A stretch of 59,834 nt of DNA from Cellulomonas fimi (GCF_028527925.1 NZ_JAPESW010000024.1:1-59834), one strand, 5' to 3'; numbered from the stretch's first letter, positions 25,812 to 35,689 are shown. A program made the numbers and translations. Notes: generated by a model not told the origin, from the letters alone.

Positions 25812-26584
25812 GCGACGACGAGCGACAGCGTGCGCGCACCGCGCGCGGGCGGACCGAGCTCGACCGCGAGCAGGGCGTCGCCCACGAGCTCGGCGGCCGC
25901 GGCCGCGAGTCCCTCCGCGTCGCGCGGCGGACGCGCGCGGCGGGTCAGCAGGTGACGCGTGAGCACGCCCCGCGTGTGCTTCGCGTGGTGCGACACGACG
26001 GACCGCACGCCGTCGACCTCGCGGAGCACCCGCACGGCGACCCAGTCCGCCGAGCGCGGCGGGTGCCACGCGGCCAGGTACGCCGCCGACCGGCAGTCGA
26101 CGACGAGCTCGCCGTCGGCGCGTGCGTCCAGCTCGACGCCGAGCGGCCCGCGCCAGGCCGACGCGAGCGGCCCGATGCCCGGCAGGTCCGTGCCCATCGA
26201 CAGCCGGTACGCCGGGATCGGGTCCTCGGGCGTGACGGCACCCCAGAGCCCCGACACGACGCGCACCGACTCGTGCGCGCGTCGCCGGGCCGCGGGCGTC
26301 AGCGAGTGAAGGCCCGCGGCGCCGTACAGGACGCCCGTGTAGACGCGTCGCGCGGGCGCCGTCGGTGCGTCGCGCAGCGTCGTGTTGCGCGCGACCTCGT
26401 CCGCCAGGCTCGCGCCCACGCCGAGCACCGCCGCTGCGTCGGGCCGCGCGCTCACCTCGGCGAGCGCGTCGAGCACCTTCTCCCGCACAGGTGTCAGACC
26501 CGGCGACGAGAGGGCGTCCAGGTCGAGCGCCGGCCCCCGGGCAGGCGACGTCTTGCCCTCCGAGGGCGGCAGCAGCACGAGCAC
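25808..26584 (-). CDS. yaaA: YaaA family peroxide stress protein
   Basis: 258 residues. The N-terminus LVLLPPSEGKTSPARGP and the later HHAKHTRGVLTRHLL with the preceding SVVSHH are conserved in YaaA (DUF328), which in E. coli lowers free iron and limits DNA damage during peroxide stress. The gene is coupled with the permease gene downstream. It is divergent from the tautomerase-like gene, with a 71-base gap. Confidence 0.92.
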   Translation of the reverse strand: MLVLLPPSEGKTSPARGPALDLDALSSPGLTPVREKVLDALAEVSARPDAAAVLGVGASLADEVARNTTLRDAPTAPARRVYTGVLYGAAGLHSLTPAARRRAHESVRVVSGLWGAVTPEDPIPAYRLSMGTDLPGIGPLASAWRGPLGVELDARADGELVVDCRSAAYLAAWHPPRSADWVAVRVLREVDGVRSVVSHHAKHTRGVLTRHLLTRRARPPRDAEGLAAAAAELVGDALLAVELGPPARGARTLSLVVA

Positions 26585-26655
26585 GCCCCGACTGTAGGCT
26601 CCGCGAGCCGGGGCGGCCGCATCAGCGGCACGGGTCTGCCGAAAGGGGACGGACG

Positions 26656-27039
26656 ATGGCGCAGGTCAAGGTCTACGGGCGGCGCGACGTGTGGTCCACG
26701 CGACGTCGTGAGGTGTCCGACGCCGTCCACGCCGCGCTCGTCGGCGCCTGGGGCCTCCCCGAGGACAAGCGGTTCCACCGGTTCCTGCTGCTCGACCCCG
26801 AGGACCTCGTCGCACCCCGCTCGGACGCCTACCTCGTCGTCGAGATCGTCTGCTTCTCGGGCCGCAGCCTCACCGCGCGCCGCGCCCTCGTCGCCGCGTT
26901 CTTCGCCGACGTCGCCCCCGCGCTCGGCCTGGACGCCGACGACCTCGAGGTCGTCATCGTCGAGAGCCCGCCCGAGAACTGGGGGATCCGCGGCCGCGGC
27001 GGCGACGAGCTCGCCCTGCCCTACCGTGTCGACGTCTGA
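26656..27039 (+). CDS. Tautomerase superfamily homologue
   Basis: 127 residues. The order MAQVKVYGRRDVWSTRRREV, then DKRFHRFLLLDPEDLV, YLVVEIVCFSGRS and PPENWGIRGRGGDEL resembles the tautomerase superfamily (MSAD-like or Tautomerase_2), whose catalytic base is an N-terminal Pro. Here the residue after Met is Ala, so the canonical Pro1 is absent. GENWGIRGR-like endings occur in the 4-OT-type proteins that bind substrate. The ATG at 26656 follows AAAGGGGA by 8 bases. The activity is uncertain. Confidence 0.8.
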   Translation: MAQVKVYGRRDVWSTRRREVSDAVHAALVGAWGLPEDKRFHRFLLLDPEDLVAPRSDAYLVVEIVCFSGRSLTARRALVAAFFADVAPALGLDADDLEVVIVESPPENWGIRGRGGDELALPYRVDV

Positions 27040-27083
27040 CCCGCGCCGCTCGGCGGCGTGACCAGCCGGTAGACTCGTGGGCG

Positions 27084-27484
27084 CGGATGAGTCAGTCAGG
27101 CGACCGCGTCAGGCCCTCGGGCCTGCCGAGGAACGTCCGGGCTCCGCAGGGCAGGGTGGTGGGTAACGCCCACCCGGGGTGACCCGCGGGACAGTGCCAC
27201 AGAGAACAGACCGCCGGCACCGCGTCGTGGAGACACGCACGCGGGCGCCGGTCAGGGTGAAACGGTGGTGTAAGAGACCACCAGCGCACCGGGTGACCGG
27301 TGCGGCTCGGTAAACCCCACCCGGAGCAAGGTCAGACAGGGAGCGTTCGAGGGCGGCCCGCCCGAGCTCCCGGGTAGACCGCTGGAGGCGTGCGGCAACG
27401 TACGTCGTAGAGGGATGGTCGCCACCCGTGCCGGGGCAACCGGGCACGGGGACAGAACCCGGCGTATCGACTGACTCATCCGCC
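27084..27484 (+). ncRNA. rnpB: RNase P RNA, bacterial type A
   Basis: About 400 bases. The 5' strand GGATGAGTCAGTC (27085-27097) pairs with GACTGACTCATCC (27469-27481) to form P1. Inside are the conserved blocks GAGGAACGTCCGGGCTCC and AGGGTGAAACGGTGG, the AGACC-GCCGGC region, the GGTAAACCCCACCC element and the conserved AGA-GGGATGGTCGCC near the 3' end. It processes the 5' ends of tRNA precursors. A TAGACT hexamer 9 bases before the start could be its -10 box. Confidence 0.97.
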
Positions 27485-27559
27485 CACCTGGCCGGGCTCA
27501 GCGGGCGACGCTCGTCGACGACGATGGCACGAACTCGACGTCGGCTGCCCAGCCTCGGG

Positions 27560-27793
27560 CTAGAACAGCGCCACGACGATCATGAGAAGACCACCAGCGC
27601 ACCAGCCGACCGCGATCACCCGGAACTGGGTCGATGTCGTCATCCACTCCATCGTCCGGCCCAGCGGGCCCGATCGGTACACGTGCCCGAAGTTCTCCCA
27701 GTAGAAGTCGGCCATGTCGGGACTTCGCCAGAACAGCGCGACGCCGAGGGCTAGGAAGACGAACCCGAAGACGAGCATCGGCCACATGATCAC
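27560..27793 (-). CDS. Small membrane protein
   Basis: 77 residues (75 if the ATG at 27787 is used). There are two predicted membrane helices: MLVFGFVFLALGVALFW (5-22) and FRVIAVGWCAGGLLMIVVAL (57-76). The middle (PDMADFYWENFGHVYRSGPL) carries aromatic residues. GTG 27793 and ATG 27787 are both possible, and neither has a strong ribosome binding site. No family recognised. The surrounding 500 bases are less GC-rich than the rest of the window. Confidence 0.6.
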   Translation of the reverse strand: MIMWPMLVFGFVFLALGVALFWRSPDMADFYWENFGHVYRSGPLGRTMEWMTTSTQFRVIAVGWCAGGLLMIVVALF

Positions 27794-28070
27794 GCGCGGA
27801 TGCTCTCACCGACGAGTAGCGGGCACATGCTCGTCCCCGCGAGACCACCCGGGTGCCGCTGAACCCGAGCCCGGACCGCCCCGAGTCCGAAGGACACCGA
27901 CGCATCGGGCCCTGTCCCTCCGCCAGTCGCCCACCCCGGCGCGAGACGGTCGCCGTTCCGGTCGCGGGTTGCCCCGGGGGATCGGAGGATGAGCACCAGA
28001 CCTCTCCGGAGCAGTCGGAGTAGTCGTGCACGCCCGTCACCTGGACGGCAGAGTCGCCGAGGGGGACCAC

Positions 28071-28370
28071 ATGGCCACGATCCACGTCTCACCCGATCCC
28101 GCACCCGTCGCGCCCGTCGTGCCGGCGTCGGTGCTCCGTGACGTCTCCGAGACGTTCCCGACCGACGACGCCGTCAGGCAGGCGGTGCGCCTCCACGACG
28201 AGGCGCGCGAGGTGCACGAGCGCGCCGCGCTGTTCTTCGACGAGCTCGCCGCGGCGGGCACCGAGCGCCGCGACTACTACCTGGGCCGCGCGACCCGCCA
28301 CCGGCTGCTCGCCGCGCAGGAGCGCGAGGCCGCCGCGCGGCAGGCGAACCGCTCACCGCTGGGGTTTTGA
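28071..28370 (+). CDS. Hypothetical helical protein
   Basis: 99 residues from ATG 28071. This start is preferred over an upstream in-frame ATG at 28026 because GAGGGGG lies 7 bases before it. After a Pro/Val-rich N-terminus the protein is helical and charged (RLHDEAREVHERAALFFDEL, then TRHRLLAAQEREAAARQA). It has no membrane segment and no recognisable family. The preceding 280 bases (27794-28070) show no gene. Confidence 0.55.
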   Translation: MATIHVSPDPAPVAPVVPASVLRDVSETFPTDDAVRQAVRLHDEAREVHERAALFFDELAAAGTERRDYYLGRATRHRLLAAQEREAAARQANRSPLGF

Positions 28371-28375
28371 GACCG

Positions 28376-28410
28376 CCGGTCCGGCCGCGCAGCGCTCGCG
28401 GCCGGACCGG
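28376..28410. terminator. Bidirectional terminator
   Basis: A 14-bp stem CCGGTCCGGCCGCG (28376-28389) with CGCGGCCGGACCGG (28397-28410) and a 7-base loop. It lies 5 bases after the stop of the hypothetical gene and before the convergent VOC gene. Confidence 0.8.
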
Positions 28411-28505
28411 ACCAACCCCCGTCACGCCGCAGGCGGACGTCGTCGGTCGACCCGACCGCAGCTGGCGCGAAGCCTGCCACCGGACGTCCCGCGCCGGGCA
28501 GCGGC

Positions 28506-28913
28506 TCAGGCGCCGCCCGCCTGGGCGGCCGCGAGGTCGCTCGGGGTGCTGCGCAGCAGGCAGAACTCGTTGCCCTCCGGATCGGCGAGCACGTGCCACG
28601 GGACGTCGCCCTGGCCGACGTCGACGGGTGTCGCGCCGAGCGCGAGCAGCCGTGCGAGCTCGGTCGCCTGGTCGGAGCCGTCGGGCGGACGTACGTCGGG
28701 GTGGAGTCGGTTCTTGACGGTCTTGTCCTCGGGGACCTCGATGAAGAGCCAGTTCGTCGCGGACCCGTCGGGCGGGGCGATCTCGATCTCGATCGGGCCG
28801 TCGTCGTCCTCGGGTTCGTCGAGCACGTCCCAGCCGAGCGCGTCCGCCCACCAGCGGGCGAGCGCGACGGGGTCGTGGCAGTCGATCGTGATCTGAGACA
28901 CGTGGAGAGGCAC
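28506..28913 (-). CDS. VOC family (glyoxalase-like) protein
   Basis: 135 residues. It has the actinobacterial glyoxalase-like pattern: DPVALARWWADALGWDV (13-29), KNRLHPDVRPP (about 67) and LADPEGNEFCLL near the end. It is a paralogue of the protein at 20034-20432. The Ala/Gly tail (SDLAAAQAGGA) is unremarkable. ATG at 28913. The substrate is unknown. Confidence 0.88.
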   Translation of the reverse strand: MPLHVSQITIDCHDPVALARWWADALGWDVLDEPEDDDGPIEIEIAPPDGSATNWLFIEVPEDKTVKNRLHPDVRPPDGSDQATELARLLALGATPVDVGQGDVPWHVLADPEGNEFCLLRSTPSDLAAAQAGGA

Positions 28914-28975
28914 ACCGCGACGCTAGAGGTGTGCGCGGGGACCCGCGCGTCGAGCCGTCGGCTCGTGCGTCGCCG

Positions 28976-29266
28976 TCAGACGGTGCGGCCGGGATCGATC
29001 CGTGCCACCCCGGCGTCGAGGTCGACCGGCGGGGCCGCGTCGTCGGCGTGCTGGATGTCGAGCCGCTGGCGGTCCTGCTCCTGCGTGAGGTACTCACGGG
29101 TGGGCTGGAAGACGTCGACGAGGCCACCGAACATGCCCGACGCCGCGGAGCCGGACGGGACGCGCGTGCGGGGGCGGCGGCGGTCGAACAGGCCGCGCGC
29201 GACGAGGCGGTCGACGACGACGACGAGGACGACGACCACGCCCGCGACGGCCCACAGCCACTCCAT
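28976..29266 (-). CDS. Small membrane protein, DUF6191-like
   Basis: 96 residues. One N-terminal membrane helix (MEWLWAVAGVVVVLVVVVD) is followed by a basic stretch (RRRPRTRVPSG) and a soluble tail with GGLVDVFQPTREYLTQEQDR. The VDVFQPTREYLTQE phrase resembles the DUF6191 family of Actinobacteria; that assignment is from memory and moderate. ATG at 29266. The frame extends upstream only as a shadow of the hydrolase gene. Confidence 0.65.
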   Translation of the reverse strand: MEWLWAVAGVVVVLVVVVDRLVARGLFDRRRPRTRVPSGSAASGMFGGLVDVFQPTREYLTQEQDRQRLDIQHADDAAPPVDLDAGVARIDPGRTV

Positions 29267-29312
29267 GCGGCCATGGTCGCACGCGGTCGGCGAGGCCAGC
29301 GACCGGGGTGGA

Positions 29313-30077
29313 TCAGCGACGCAGTGCGGCGAGCTGGGCGGCGTGCGCGTCGGCCACCCACGGGTCGGCGAGGCGGGGGTCGTCGGACCGGCCGACGCCC
29401 AGGTCGTCGAGGTAGGCGCGGTCGGCGTCGAGGCGCCGCTCGAGCTCGTCGCGGTCGCCGGGGGAGCCGTGCCCCGCGACGACGGAGGCGACGTCGAACC
29501 GCTCGACGGCCGCGGCGAGCGCGTCGAGTCCGGCGCGGTAGCCGCCCACGGGGTCGGCGGCGTCCAGGTCGAGGAGTGGCACCTCGCGGTCCGAGAGCAT
29601 GTCGCCGCACACCAGCACACCGGCGTGCACGACGACGAGCGCCCCGTGGTCGGGGGCGTGCGCCGCGTGCGCGACGACGGCGACCTCCGGGCCCGGCCAG
29701 TCGAGGAGGTCGGTCCCCGCAATCTGCGGGTACGGCACGGGCGGCACGGCGACGACGTCGGCCGGGGCGTCCTGCGGGTACGTGGCGAGCGCCTCGGCGA
29801 GCGCGGCGTCGTCGTCCCGCTCGCGCGCTCTCGCCGTCGACCACGTCGCGTCGTCGGCTCGTGAGCCGCCGACCCGCCACCGGGGCAGCCCGCGCACGCC
29901 GTGCCCGTCGAGCACGTGGTCCCAGTGCCCGTGCGTCGACCAGACCGCGACCGGACGCCACCCCCGCCGCGCGACGGCCGCTCCGAGGCCCGCGACCTCG
30001 GCTGCGGTCACCGCCGGGTCGACGACGAGCGTCGTGCCGTCGTCGCCCACGACGAGCGTGGACGTCGTCGCGTACAC
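29313..30077 (-). CDS. MBL-fold metallo-hydrolase
   Basis: 254 residues from GTG 30077. The zinc-binding motif THGHWDH (about 49-55) and the later VVAGHGSPGDRDEL identify a metallo-beta-lactamase fold hydrolase. Homology seems to continue upstream of this codon: the frame reads LVEVAAGVHVATSAV just before it, a normal MBL N-terminus. A CTG at 30140, overlapping the ppgK stop (CTGA), is the best earlier candidate, so the real protein may be about 21 residues longer. The substrate is unknown. It is the last gene of the map-ppgK run. Confidence 0.82.
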   Translation of the reverse strand: MYATTSTLVVGDDGTTLVVDPAVTAAEVAGLGAAVARRGWRPVAVWSTHGHWDHVLDGHGVRGLPRWRVGGSRADDATWSTARARERDDDAALAEALATYPQDAPADVVAVPPVPYPQIAGTDLLDWPGPEVAVVAHAAHAPDHGALVVVHAGVLVCGDMLSDREVPLLDLDAADPVGGYRAGLDALAAAVERFDVASVVAGHGSPGDRDELERRLDADRAYLDDLGVGRSDDPRLADPWVADAHAAQLAALRR

Positions 30078-30136
30078 CGCGCTCGTCGCGACGTGGACGC
30101 CCGCGGCGACCTCGACGAGCGGGCGCGGGCGGGTCG

Positions 30137-30916
30137 TCAGTGCGCCTTCGCCGCGAGGGCCGCGGCGCCGACGATCCCGGCGGCGTTGCGCAGCTCGGCG
30201 GGAATGATCCGGGTGCGGATGTCCAGCAGCGGAAGGAACTGCTCGTGGTGCTTGCTGACGCCGCCGCCGACGACGATGAGGTCGGGCCAGAACAGGTTCT
30301 CGACGACCGTGAAGTAGCGCTGGAGGCGCTGCGACCAGGCCGCCCAGTCGAGGTTCTCGCGGTCGCGCGCGGAGTCGGCGGCGCGGGACTCGGCGTCGAA
30401 GCCGTCGATCTCGAGGTGCCCGAGCTCGGTGTTGGGGACGAGGCGGCCGTCGACGATGAGCGCGGACCCGATGCCGGTGCCGAGCGTCACGACGAGCACG
30501 ACGCCGTCGACGTCCTTCGCGGCGCCGTACTTCACCTCGGCGAACCCGGCGGCGTCGGCGTCGTTGACGGCGACGACCTTGCGGCCGGTCGCCGCGCCGA
30601 CGGCGGTCTCGACGTTGGTGCCGATCCAGGACTTGTCGACGTTCGCGGCGGACTGCGCGACGCCGTGCAGGATCACGGCCGGGAACGTGACGCCGATCGG
30701 GACGTCCTTGTCGAGGTCGAACTTCGCGACGACCTCGGCCACGGTCTGCGACACGGCGTCCGGCGTCGCGGGGAGCGGGGTCGGGATGCGGACGCGGTCG
30801 GACGCGAACTCGCCGGCGTGCAGGTCGACGGGTGCGCCCTTGATGCCGCTGCCGCCGATGTCGATGCCGAACGCGACGTCGTGCTTCTTCTTGCCGTGCT
30901 TGTCGTGGTGGCTCAT
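30137..30916 (-). CDS. ppgK: Polyphosphate glucokinase
   Basis: 259 residues. It phosphorylates glucose with polyphosphate or ATP. It is a ROK-type kinase with [14 protein letters not shown] (about 15-28), the phosphate-binding [20 protein letters not shown] (about 145-165) and ELGHLEIDG with the catalytic region. The C-terminus ([20 protein letters not shown]) is typical of actinobacterial PpgK. The His/Lys-rich start ([13 protein letters not shown]) is common in this family. ATG at 30916 overlaps the stop of map (ATGA). Confidence 0.94.
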   Translation of the reverse strand: MSHHDKHGKKKHDVAFGIDIGGSGIKGAPVDLHAGEFASDRVRIPTPLPATPDAVSQTVAEVVAKFDLDKDVPIGVTFPAVILHGVAQSAANVDKSWIGTNVETAVGAATGRKVVAVNDADAAGFAEVKYGAAKDVDGVVLVVTLGTGIGSALIVDGRLVPNTELGHLEIDGFDAESRAADSARDRENLDWAAWSQRLQRYFTVVENLFWPDLIVVGGGVSKHHEQFLPLLDIRTRIIPAELRNAAGIVGAAALAAKAH

Positions 30917-31785
30917 GGCAGTGTCAGGATCTCCGCTCCGGTGTCGGTGACCAGCAGGGTGTGCTCGAACTGCGCGCTGCGACGGCCGTCGGCCGTCACG
31001 ACGGTCCAGTCGTCGTCCCACATGACCCAGTCGGGCGTGCCGAGGTTGAGCATGGGCTCGATCGTGAACACCATGCCGGGCTCGATGACGGTGTCGTAGA
31101 GCGGCGCAGCGTCGTAGTGCGGGATGACGAGGCCGGTGTGGAAGGCGGGCCCGACGCCGTGGCCGGTGTAGTCGCGCACGACGCCGTACCCGAACCGGGC
31201 GGCGTACTTCTCGATGACGCGGCCGATCACGTTGACCTCGCGGCCCGGCTTCACCGCCTTGATCGCCCGGTCGAGCGCCTCGCGCGTCCGCTCGACGAGC
31301 AGGCGCGACTCCTCGTCGACGTCGCCCGCGAGGAACGTCGCGTTGTTGTCGCCGTGCACGCCGCCGATGTACGCGGTGACGTCGATGTTCACGAGGTCGC
31401 CGTCCTCGACGACGGTCGAGTCGGGGATGCCGTGGCAGATGACCTCGTTGAGCGACGTGCACAGCGACTTCGGGAAGCCGCGGTAGCCGAGCGTCGACGG
31501 GTAGGCGCCGTGGTCGAGCAGGAACTCGTGGCCGATCGCGTCGAGCGCGTCGGTCGTGACACCCGGTTCGACGTGCCGGCCGACCTCCGCGAGCGCCTGC
31601 GCCGCGATGCGCGCCGCGACGCGGACCCGCTCGATCGTGTCGTCGTCGAGGACGTTGCTGCCGCGCCACGGCGTGGGGCCGGGCTTGCCGACGTACTCGG
31701 GGCGGGCGATGGTCGAGGGGACGGCGCGGCGAGGGCTCACCGTGCCCGGGACCAGGGCGGATCGTGGCGCGTGCACGGGCGGCAT
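30913..31785 (-). CDS. map: Methionine aminopeptidase, type I
   Basis: 290 residues. It removes the N-terminal Met from nascent proteins after deformylation. Metal ligands are all visible: the two Asp in [19 protein letters not shown], the His in [13 protein letters not shown], the Glu in FTIEPML and the Glu in QFEHTLLV. An N-terminal extension of about 40 residues ([13 protein letters not shown] motif) before the catalytic domain matches the long actinobacterial MetAP form. ATG at 31785 is the first good start; the longer frame upstream is shadow. It overlaps ppgK by 4 bases. Confidence 0.94.
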   Translation of the reverse strand: MPPVHAPRSALVPGTVSPRRAVPSTIARPEYVGKPGPTPWRGSNVLDDDTIERVRVAARIAAQALAEVGRHVEPGVTTDALDAIGHEFLLDHGAYPSTLGYRGFPKSLCTSLNEVICHGIPDSTVVEDGDLVNIDVTAYIGGVHGDNNATFLAGDVDEESRLLVERTREALDRAIKAVKPGREVNVIGRVIEKYAARFGYGVVRDYTGHGVGPAFHTGLVIPHYDAAPLYDTVIEPGMVFTIEPMLNLGTPDWVMWDDDWTVVTADGRRSAQFEHTLLVTDTGAEILTLP

Positions 31786-31863
31786 ACCTGGCAGTCTACG
31801 GACAGCACGCCGGGGCGGCCCGGCCGGGACGAGCCGTGAGCGGTGACGCGGAGGGAGCGGACG

Positions 31864-32037
31864 ATGGCGACGCAGTACTGGTACAACACCGAGACCCACG
31901 CCGTGGAGGAGGGCCGCCAGAGCGACTGGAGCAAGCTCATGGGCCCCTACGCGACGCGCGAGGAGGCCGAGCACGCGCTCGAGCGGGCGCGGCAGCGGAC
32001 CGAGAGCTGGGACGAGGAGGACCGCCGCAGCCGCTGA
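31864..32037 (+). CDS. Small SPOR-like protein
   Basis: 57 residues. It begins [17 protein letters not shown] and contains [18 protein letters not shown], the actinobacterial short SPOR-like pattern (a 57-residue protein often annotated 'SPOR domain-containing'). ATG 31864 follows GGAGCGG by 5 bases and is preferred to the upstream ATG at 31843. The function is unknown; true SPOR domains bind denuded peptidoglycan. Confidence 0.8.
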   Translation: MATQYWYNTETHAVEEGRQSDWSKLMGPYATREEAEHALERARQRTESWDEEDRRSR

Positions 32038-32083
32038 CGGCTGCGGCCCGGAACCCGCCGGGCGAGGCGCGCCGCGGTCGGGC

Positions 32084-33066
32084 TCACCGCGGGACGAGCC
32101 GCGCGACGACCGGGCGGTGGTCGCTGCCGCCCGTCTCGGGCAGGACGTCGAACGACGCGACGCGCCAGCGGCGTCCGTCGACGAGCACGTGGTCGATCGG
32201 CGCGGCGAGCAGCGTCGGCACCCCGGCCGGCCAGGTGCCCCGCGCACCCGCACCAACGGCGCGCGCCGCGTCGACGCACGGCCCGAGCGCTCGCAGCCCG
32301 GGGTGGTCGAGCGTCGCGTTGAGGTCGCCCGCGACGATCGCGCCCGGTGTCGCGGCGCACTCCTGCGCGACGAGGGCGGTCTCCTGGCGCCACGTCGGCA
32401 TCGCCGACCGCTGGATCGGCGCCATGGGATGGGCGGCGACGAGCACGGGCCCGTCGCCGACGGCCTCGGCGCGGAGCGAGCCGAGCCGGGTGGGGAGCGC
32501 GTCGGCGTCGGCGTAGCGGCCGACGTCGGGAAGACGAGGAGCGCCGTCCCGGCGATCGTGCGCACGTCGCCGGGGGCGGTGAGCACCTGCATCGGCCGGC
32601 CGCGGTCGGCGAGCCCCGCGGCGACGGCGTGCGCCGTGGCCGCGGACGTCTCCGGGAGCACGACGACATCCGCGTCCTGGGCGTGCACGAGGTCGGCCAG
32701 GACCGCTGCGGGCACGACGTCGAGCGTGTTGAACGACAGGACGACGACCTCGCTGCCGGCGGCGGTGGCCGGGCCCTCCGCTGACGTGCCGGTCCCGGGC
32801 AGCGGGACCGAGCGCCACGCGAGCACGCCGGCCTGGCCGGCGCCGCCGACGGCGAGCACCACGACGAGCGGAAGCAGGCGCCGACGTGTCCACGGCACGG
32901 CTGCGAGGGGCAGGGCGACCGCGAGCGCCCCGATCCCGAGGACGGCGCGGAACGAGACCAGCTGCGCGACGCCGAACAGCCCGCCGCCGACGGGGACCAG
33001 GAGGACGACGAGCACGACCGCCGCGACCGCGGCGAGCGTCCAGCCCGCGACGCGCGCGGGCGTCAC
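32084..33066 (-). pseudogene. Endonuclease/exonuclease/phosphatase family membrane protein (frameshifted)
   Basis: The frame from GTG 33066 gives three membrane helices ([20 protein letters not shown] and on) and the start of an EEP domain ([35 protein letters not shown]). At about 32531-32535 the reading shifts and the rest continues in another frame: [48 protein letters not shown] and [14 protein letters not shown], all standard EEP motifs. Adding one base near GTCTT restores a protein of about 327 residues (LLVLPDVGRY across the join). It overlaps the panB stop (GTGA). The break may be real or a sequencing error. Confidence 0.8.
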
Positions 33067-33875
33067 GCGTCGAACTGGTGCGCCGCGTCGGGGAACGTGC
33101 CGCCGCGGACCTCGTCGATGTACGACGCCGCGGCGGCCTTGAGCGCGGCGCCGACCTCGCCGAAGCGCTTGGCGAAGCGCGGCGACCAGTCCGTCATGCC
33201 GGCCATGTCGACCCACACGAGCACCTGGCCGTCGCACTGCGACCCGGCGCCGATGCCGATCGTCGGGACGGCGACGATCTCGGTGATGCGGGCCGCGAGG
33301 GGCGCCGGGACCATCTCGAGCACGATCGCGACCGCGCCCGCCTCCGTGATCGCGAGCGCGTCCTCCGACAGCCGCTCGGCCGCCACGTCGCCGCGGCCCT
33401 GCACGCGCGGGCCGCCGAACAGGTTCTCGGACTGCGGCGTGTAGCCGAGGTGCCCGACGACGGGGATGCCCGCGTCGGTGAGCGCGCGGATCTGCCGCGC
33501 GACGCGCTTGCCGCCCTCGAGCTTGACCGCGTCGACGCCGGTCTCCTTCATGAGCCGCACGCCGGTCGCGAGCGCCTGCTCGGGTCCGGCCTCGTACGAG
33601 CCGAATGGGAAGTCGACGACGACGAACGCGCGCTGCGCGGCCCGCGCGACGGCCCGCGCGGGCGGGATCAGGTCGTCGACCGTCACGGGAAGCGTCGTCG
33701 CGTGCCCGTGCATGGTGTTCCCGATGGAGTCGCCGACGAGCAGCATGTCGACGCCGGCCTCGTCGAAGATCCGCGCGGTCACCGCGTCGTAGGCGGTGAG
33801 CATGGACAGCCGCTCGCCGCGCTCCTTGGCCTGGCGCAGGTGGTGCACGCGCACGCGCTTCACGTTCTGGGTCAT
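33063..33875 (-). CDS. panB: 3-methyl-2-oxobutanoate hydroxymethyltransferase
   Basis: 270 residues. It makes ketopantoate, the first step of pantothenate synthesis. The TIM-barrel enzyme has the Mg-binding [15 protein letters not shown] (about 44-58), the ligand [15 protein letters not shown] (about 117-131), [18 protein letters not shown] and the catalytic Glu in [17 protein letters not shown] 33875 is preceded by AGGAG with 6-base spacing. It lies directly downstream of nadE (53 bases) and overlaps the phosphodiesterase gene. The panC gene is not in this window. Confidence 0.95.
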   Translation of the reverse strand: MTQNVKRVRVHHLRQAKERGERLSMLTAYDAVTARIFDEAGVDMLLVGDSIGNTMHGHATTLPVTVDDLIPPARAVARAAQRAFVVVDFPFGSYEAGPEQALATGVRLMKETGVDAVKLEGGKRVARQIRALTDAGIPVVGHLGYTPQSENLFGGPRVQGRGDVAAERLSEDALAITEAGAVAIVLEMVPAPLAARITEIVAVPTIGIGAGSQCDGQVLVWVDMAGMTDWSPRFAKRFGEVGAALKAAAASYIDEVRGGTFPDAAHQFDA

Positions 33876-33928
33876 GGGTGCTCCTGGTTCCGGTCGGGTC
33901 GCGTCGAGCGCGGGGGCGGGGTGGGCGG

Positions 33929-35596
33929 TCAGGGCTCGCGCCACCGGGACGTCACGGGCAGGCGGCGGTCGCGCCCGAACGCGAGCGCGGTCACCTTGGG
34001 GCCGAGGGGGTACTGCCGGCGCTTCCACTCGGCGCGGTCGACGAGCGTGACGACCTTGTCGACGACGGCCGGGTCGAACCCGCGGGCGAGCAGCTCGGCG
34101 CGTCCTTCGGCGTGCTCGACGTACGCGTCGAGCACCTCGTCGAGCAGGTCGTAGGGCGGCAGCGAGTCCTGGTCGGTCTGGCCGGGCCGCAGCTCCGCCG
34201 ACGGGGGCTTGGTGATCGACGACTCGGGGATCGGCGGGGTCTCGCCGCGCGCCGCGGCGTACGCGTTGCGCCAGCGGGCGAGCGCCCAGACGCGGGACTT
34301 GTCGACGTCCTTGAGCGGCGCGAACCCGCCGATGCTGCCCGCGTCGTAGATCGTCGCGTAGCCCGTCGCGAGCTCGGACTTGTTGCCGGGCGCGATGACG
34401 AGGTGCCCCTCGCGGTTGGAGATCGCCATGAGCAGCACGCCGCGCACGCGCGCCTGCAGGTTCTCCTCGGCGACGCCCACGAGCGCGAGGTGCTCCTGGA
34501 ACGCGTCGACGACCGACGCGATCGGCTGCACGCGGTAGTCGGCGCCGATCCGACGCGCGAGGTCGGCCGCGTCGTCCTTGCTGTGCTCCGAGGAGAAGGA
34601 CGACGGCATGGACACGCCGACGACGTGCTCGCCGCCGATCGCGTCCGCCGCGATCGCGGCGGTGAGCGCGGAGTCGATGCCCCCCGACACGCCGAGGACG
34701 ACCGACCGGAACCCGTTCTTGCGCACGTAGCCGGCGAGGCCCGTGACGATCGCCCGGTAGACCTCCTCGTCGGCGTCGAGCGGCGCGGCGAGCGGGCCCG
34801 GCTCCGGCGCGGCACCGCGCTCGGGGAGGTCCCACACGAGCAGGTGCTCGACGAACTGCGGCGCGCTCGCGAGCACGGTCCCGTCGATGCCGACGACGAA
34901 CGACCCGCCGTCGAACACGAGGTCGTCCTGGCCGCCGACGAGGTTGACGTACGCGACGGGCGCGTCGACCTCACGGGCGCGCCGGGCGGCCAGGTCCACG
35001 CGGACGTGCCCCTTGCCCTCCTCGTACGGCGAGCCGTTGAGGACGACCAGCAGGTCGACGTCGTTCTCGTCCATCTGCGCGACGGGCCCGCCGTCCTGCC
35101 AGATGTCCTCGCAGATGACGACGCCCACGCGCGCGTCCGCGACGTCGATCACGCACGTCTCGTCGCCGGGCGCGAAGATGCGGAACTCGTCGAAGACGCC
35201 GTAGTTCGGCAGGTGGTGCTTGTCGTAGCGGGTCTGCACCTTGCCGTGCCGCAGCAGCACCGCCTGGTTGGTGGGCAGCCCGCGGTCGTCCGGTGCGGAG
35301 GTGTCACCGGCGCCGTGCTCGCCGACGGTCCCGACGAGCACCGTGAGGTCGCCCAGCCCGGCGTCGACGAGGTCGGCGGCCGTCCGCTCGAGCGCGGCCT
35401 CGGCACCGCGGCGGAACGACGCCCGCAGCGCCAGGTCCTCGATCGGGTAGCCCGTGAGCGTCATCTCGGGGAAGACGACGAGGTCCGCACCGGCCTCGGC
35501 GGCCTTGCGCGCCCACGTCACGACCGCGGCGGCGTTGCCGTCGACGTCGCCGACGCAGGTGTCGATCTGGGCCAGGGCGATACGCGGCCTCGTCAT
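33929..35596 (-). CDS. nadE: NAD+ synthase, glutamine-dependent
   Basis: 555 residues. The N-terminal nitrilase-like glutaminase (1-270) has Glu in [10 protein letters not shown], Lys in [10 protein letters not shown] and Cys in [10 protein letters not shown]. The C-terminal synthetase (290-555) has the ATP site [15 protein letters not shown] and the later [15 protein letters not shown]. It converts deamido-NAD to NAD. ATG at 35596. The shorter two-domain form (about 555 residues) differs from the 679-residue mycobacterial enzyme. It is divergent from glnA2. Confidence 0.95.
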   Translation of the reverse strand: MTRPRIALAQIDTCVGDVDGNAAAVVTWARKAAEAGADLVVFPEMTLTGYPIEDLALRASFRRGAEAALERTAADLVDAGLGDLTVLVGTVGEHGAGDTSAPDDRGLPTNQAVLLRHGKVQTRYDKHHLPNYGVFDEFRIFAPGDETCVIDVADARVGVVICEDIWQDGGPVAQMDENDVDLLVVLNGSPYEEGKGHVRVDLAARRAREVDAPVAYVNLVGGQDDLVFDGGSFVVGIDGTVLASAPQFVEHLLVWDLPERGAAPEPGPLAAPLDADEEVYRAIVTGLAGYVRKNGFRSVVLGVSGGIDSALTAAIAADAIGGEHVVGVSMPSSFSSEHSKDDAADLARRIGADYRVQPIASVVDAFQEHLALVGVAEENLQARVRGVLLMAISNREGHLVIAPGNKSELATGYATIYDAGSIGGFAPLKDVDKSRVWALARWRNAYAAARGETPPIPESSITKPPSAELRPGQTDQDSLPPYDLLDEVLDAYVEHAEGRAELLARGFDPAVVDKVVTLVDRAEWKRRQYPLGPKVTALAFGRDRRLPVTSRWREP

Positions 35597-35689
35597 GGCG
35601 TCGAGCCTAGTCACCGCCACGACGACCGCCCGCCACGTCGGCGTGGGGATGGCGGCCGGACGGCCCTCGCATCGGGCAGGATGTACGCC

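Noticed and set aside
28174..29961. 595-residue minus-strand frame across several small genes
   Set aside because: It is Arg-rich shadow of the MBL hydrolase and VOC genes in another frame.
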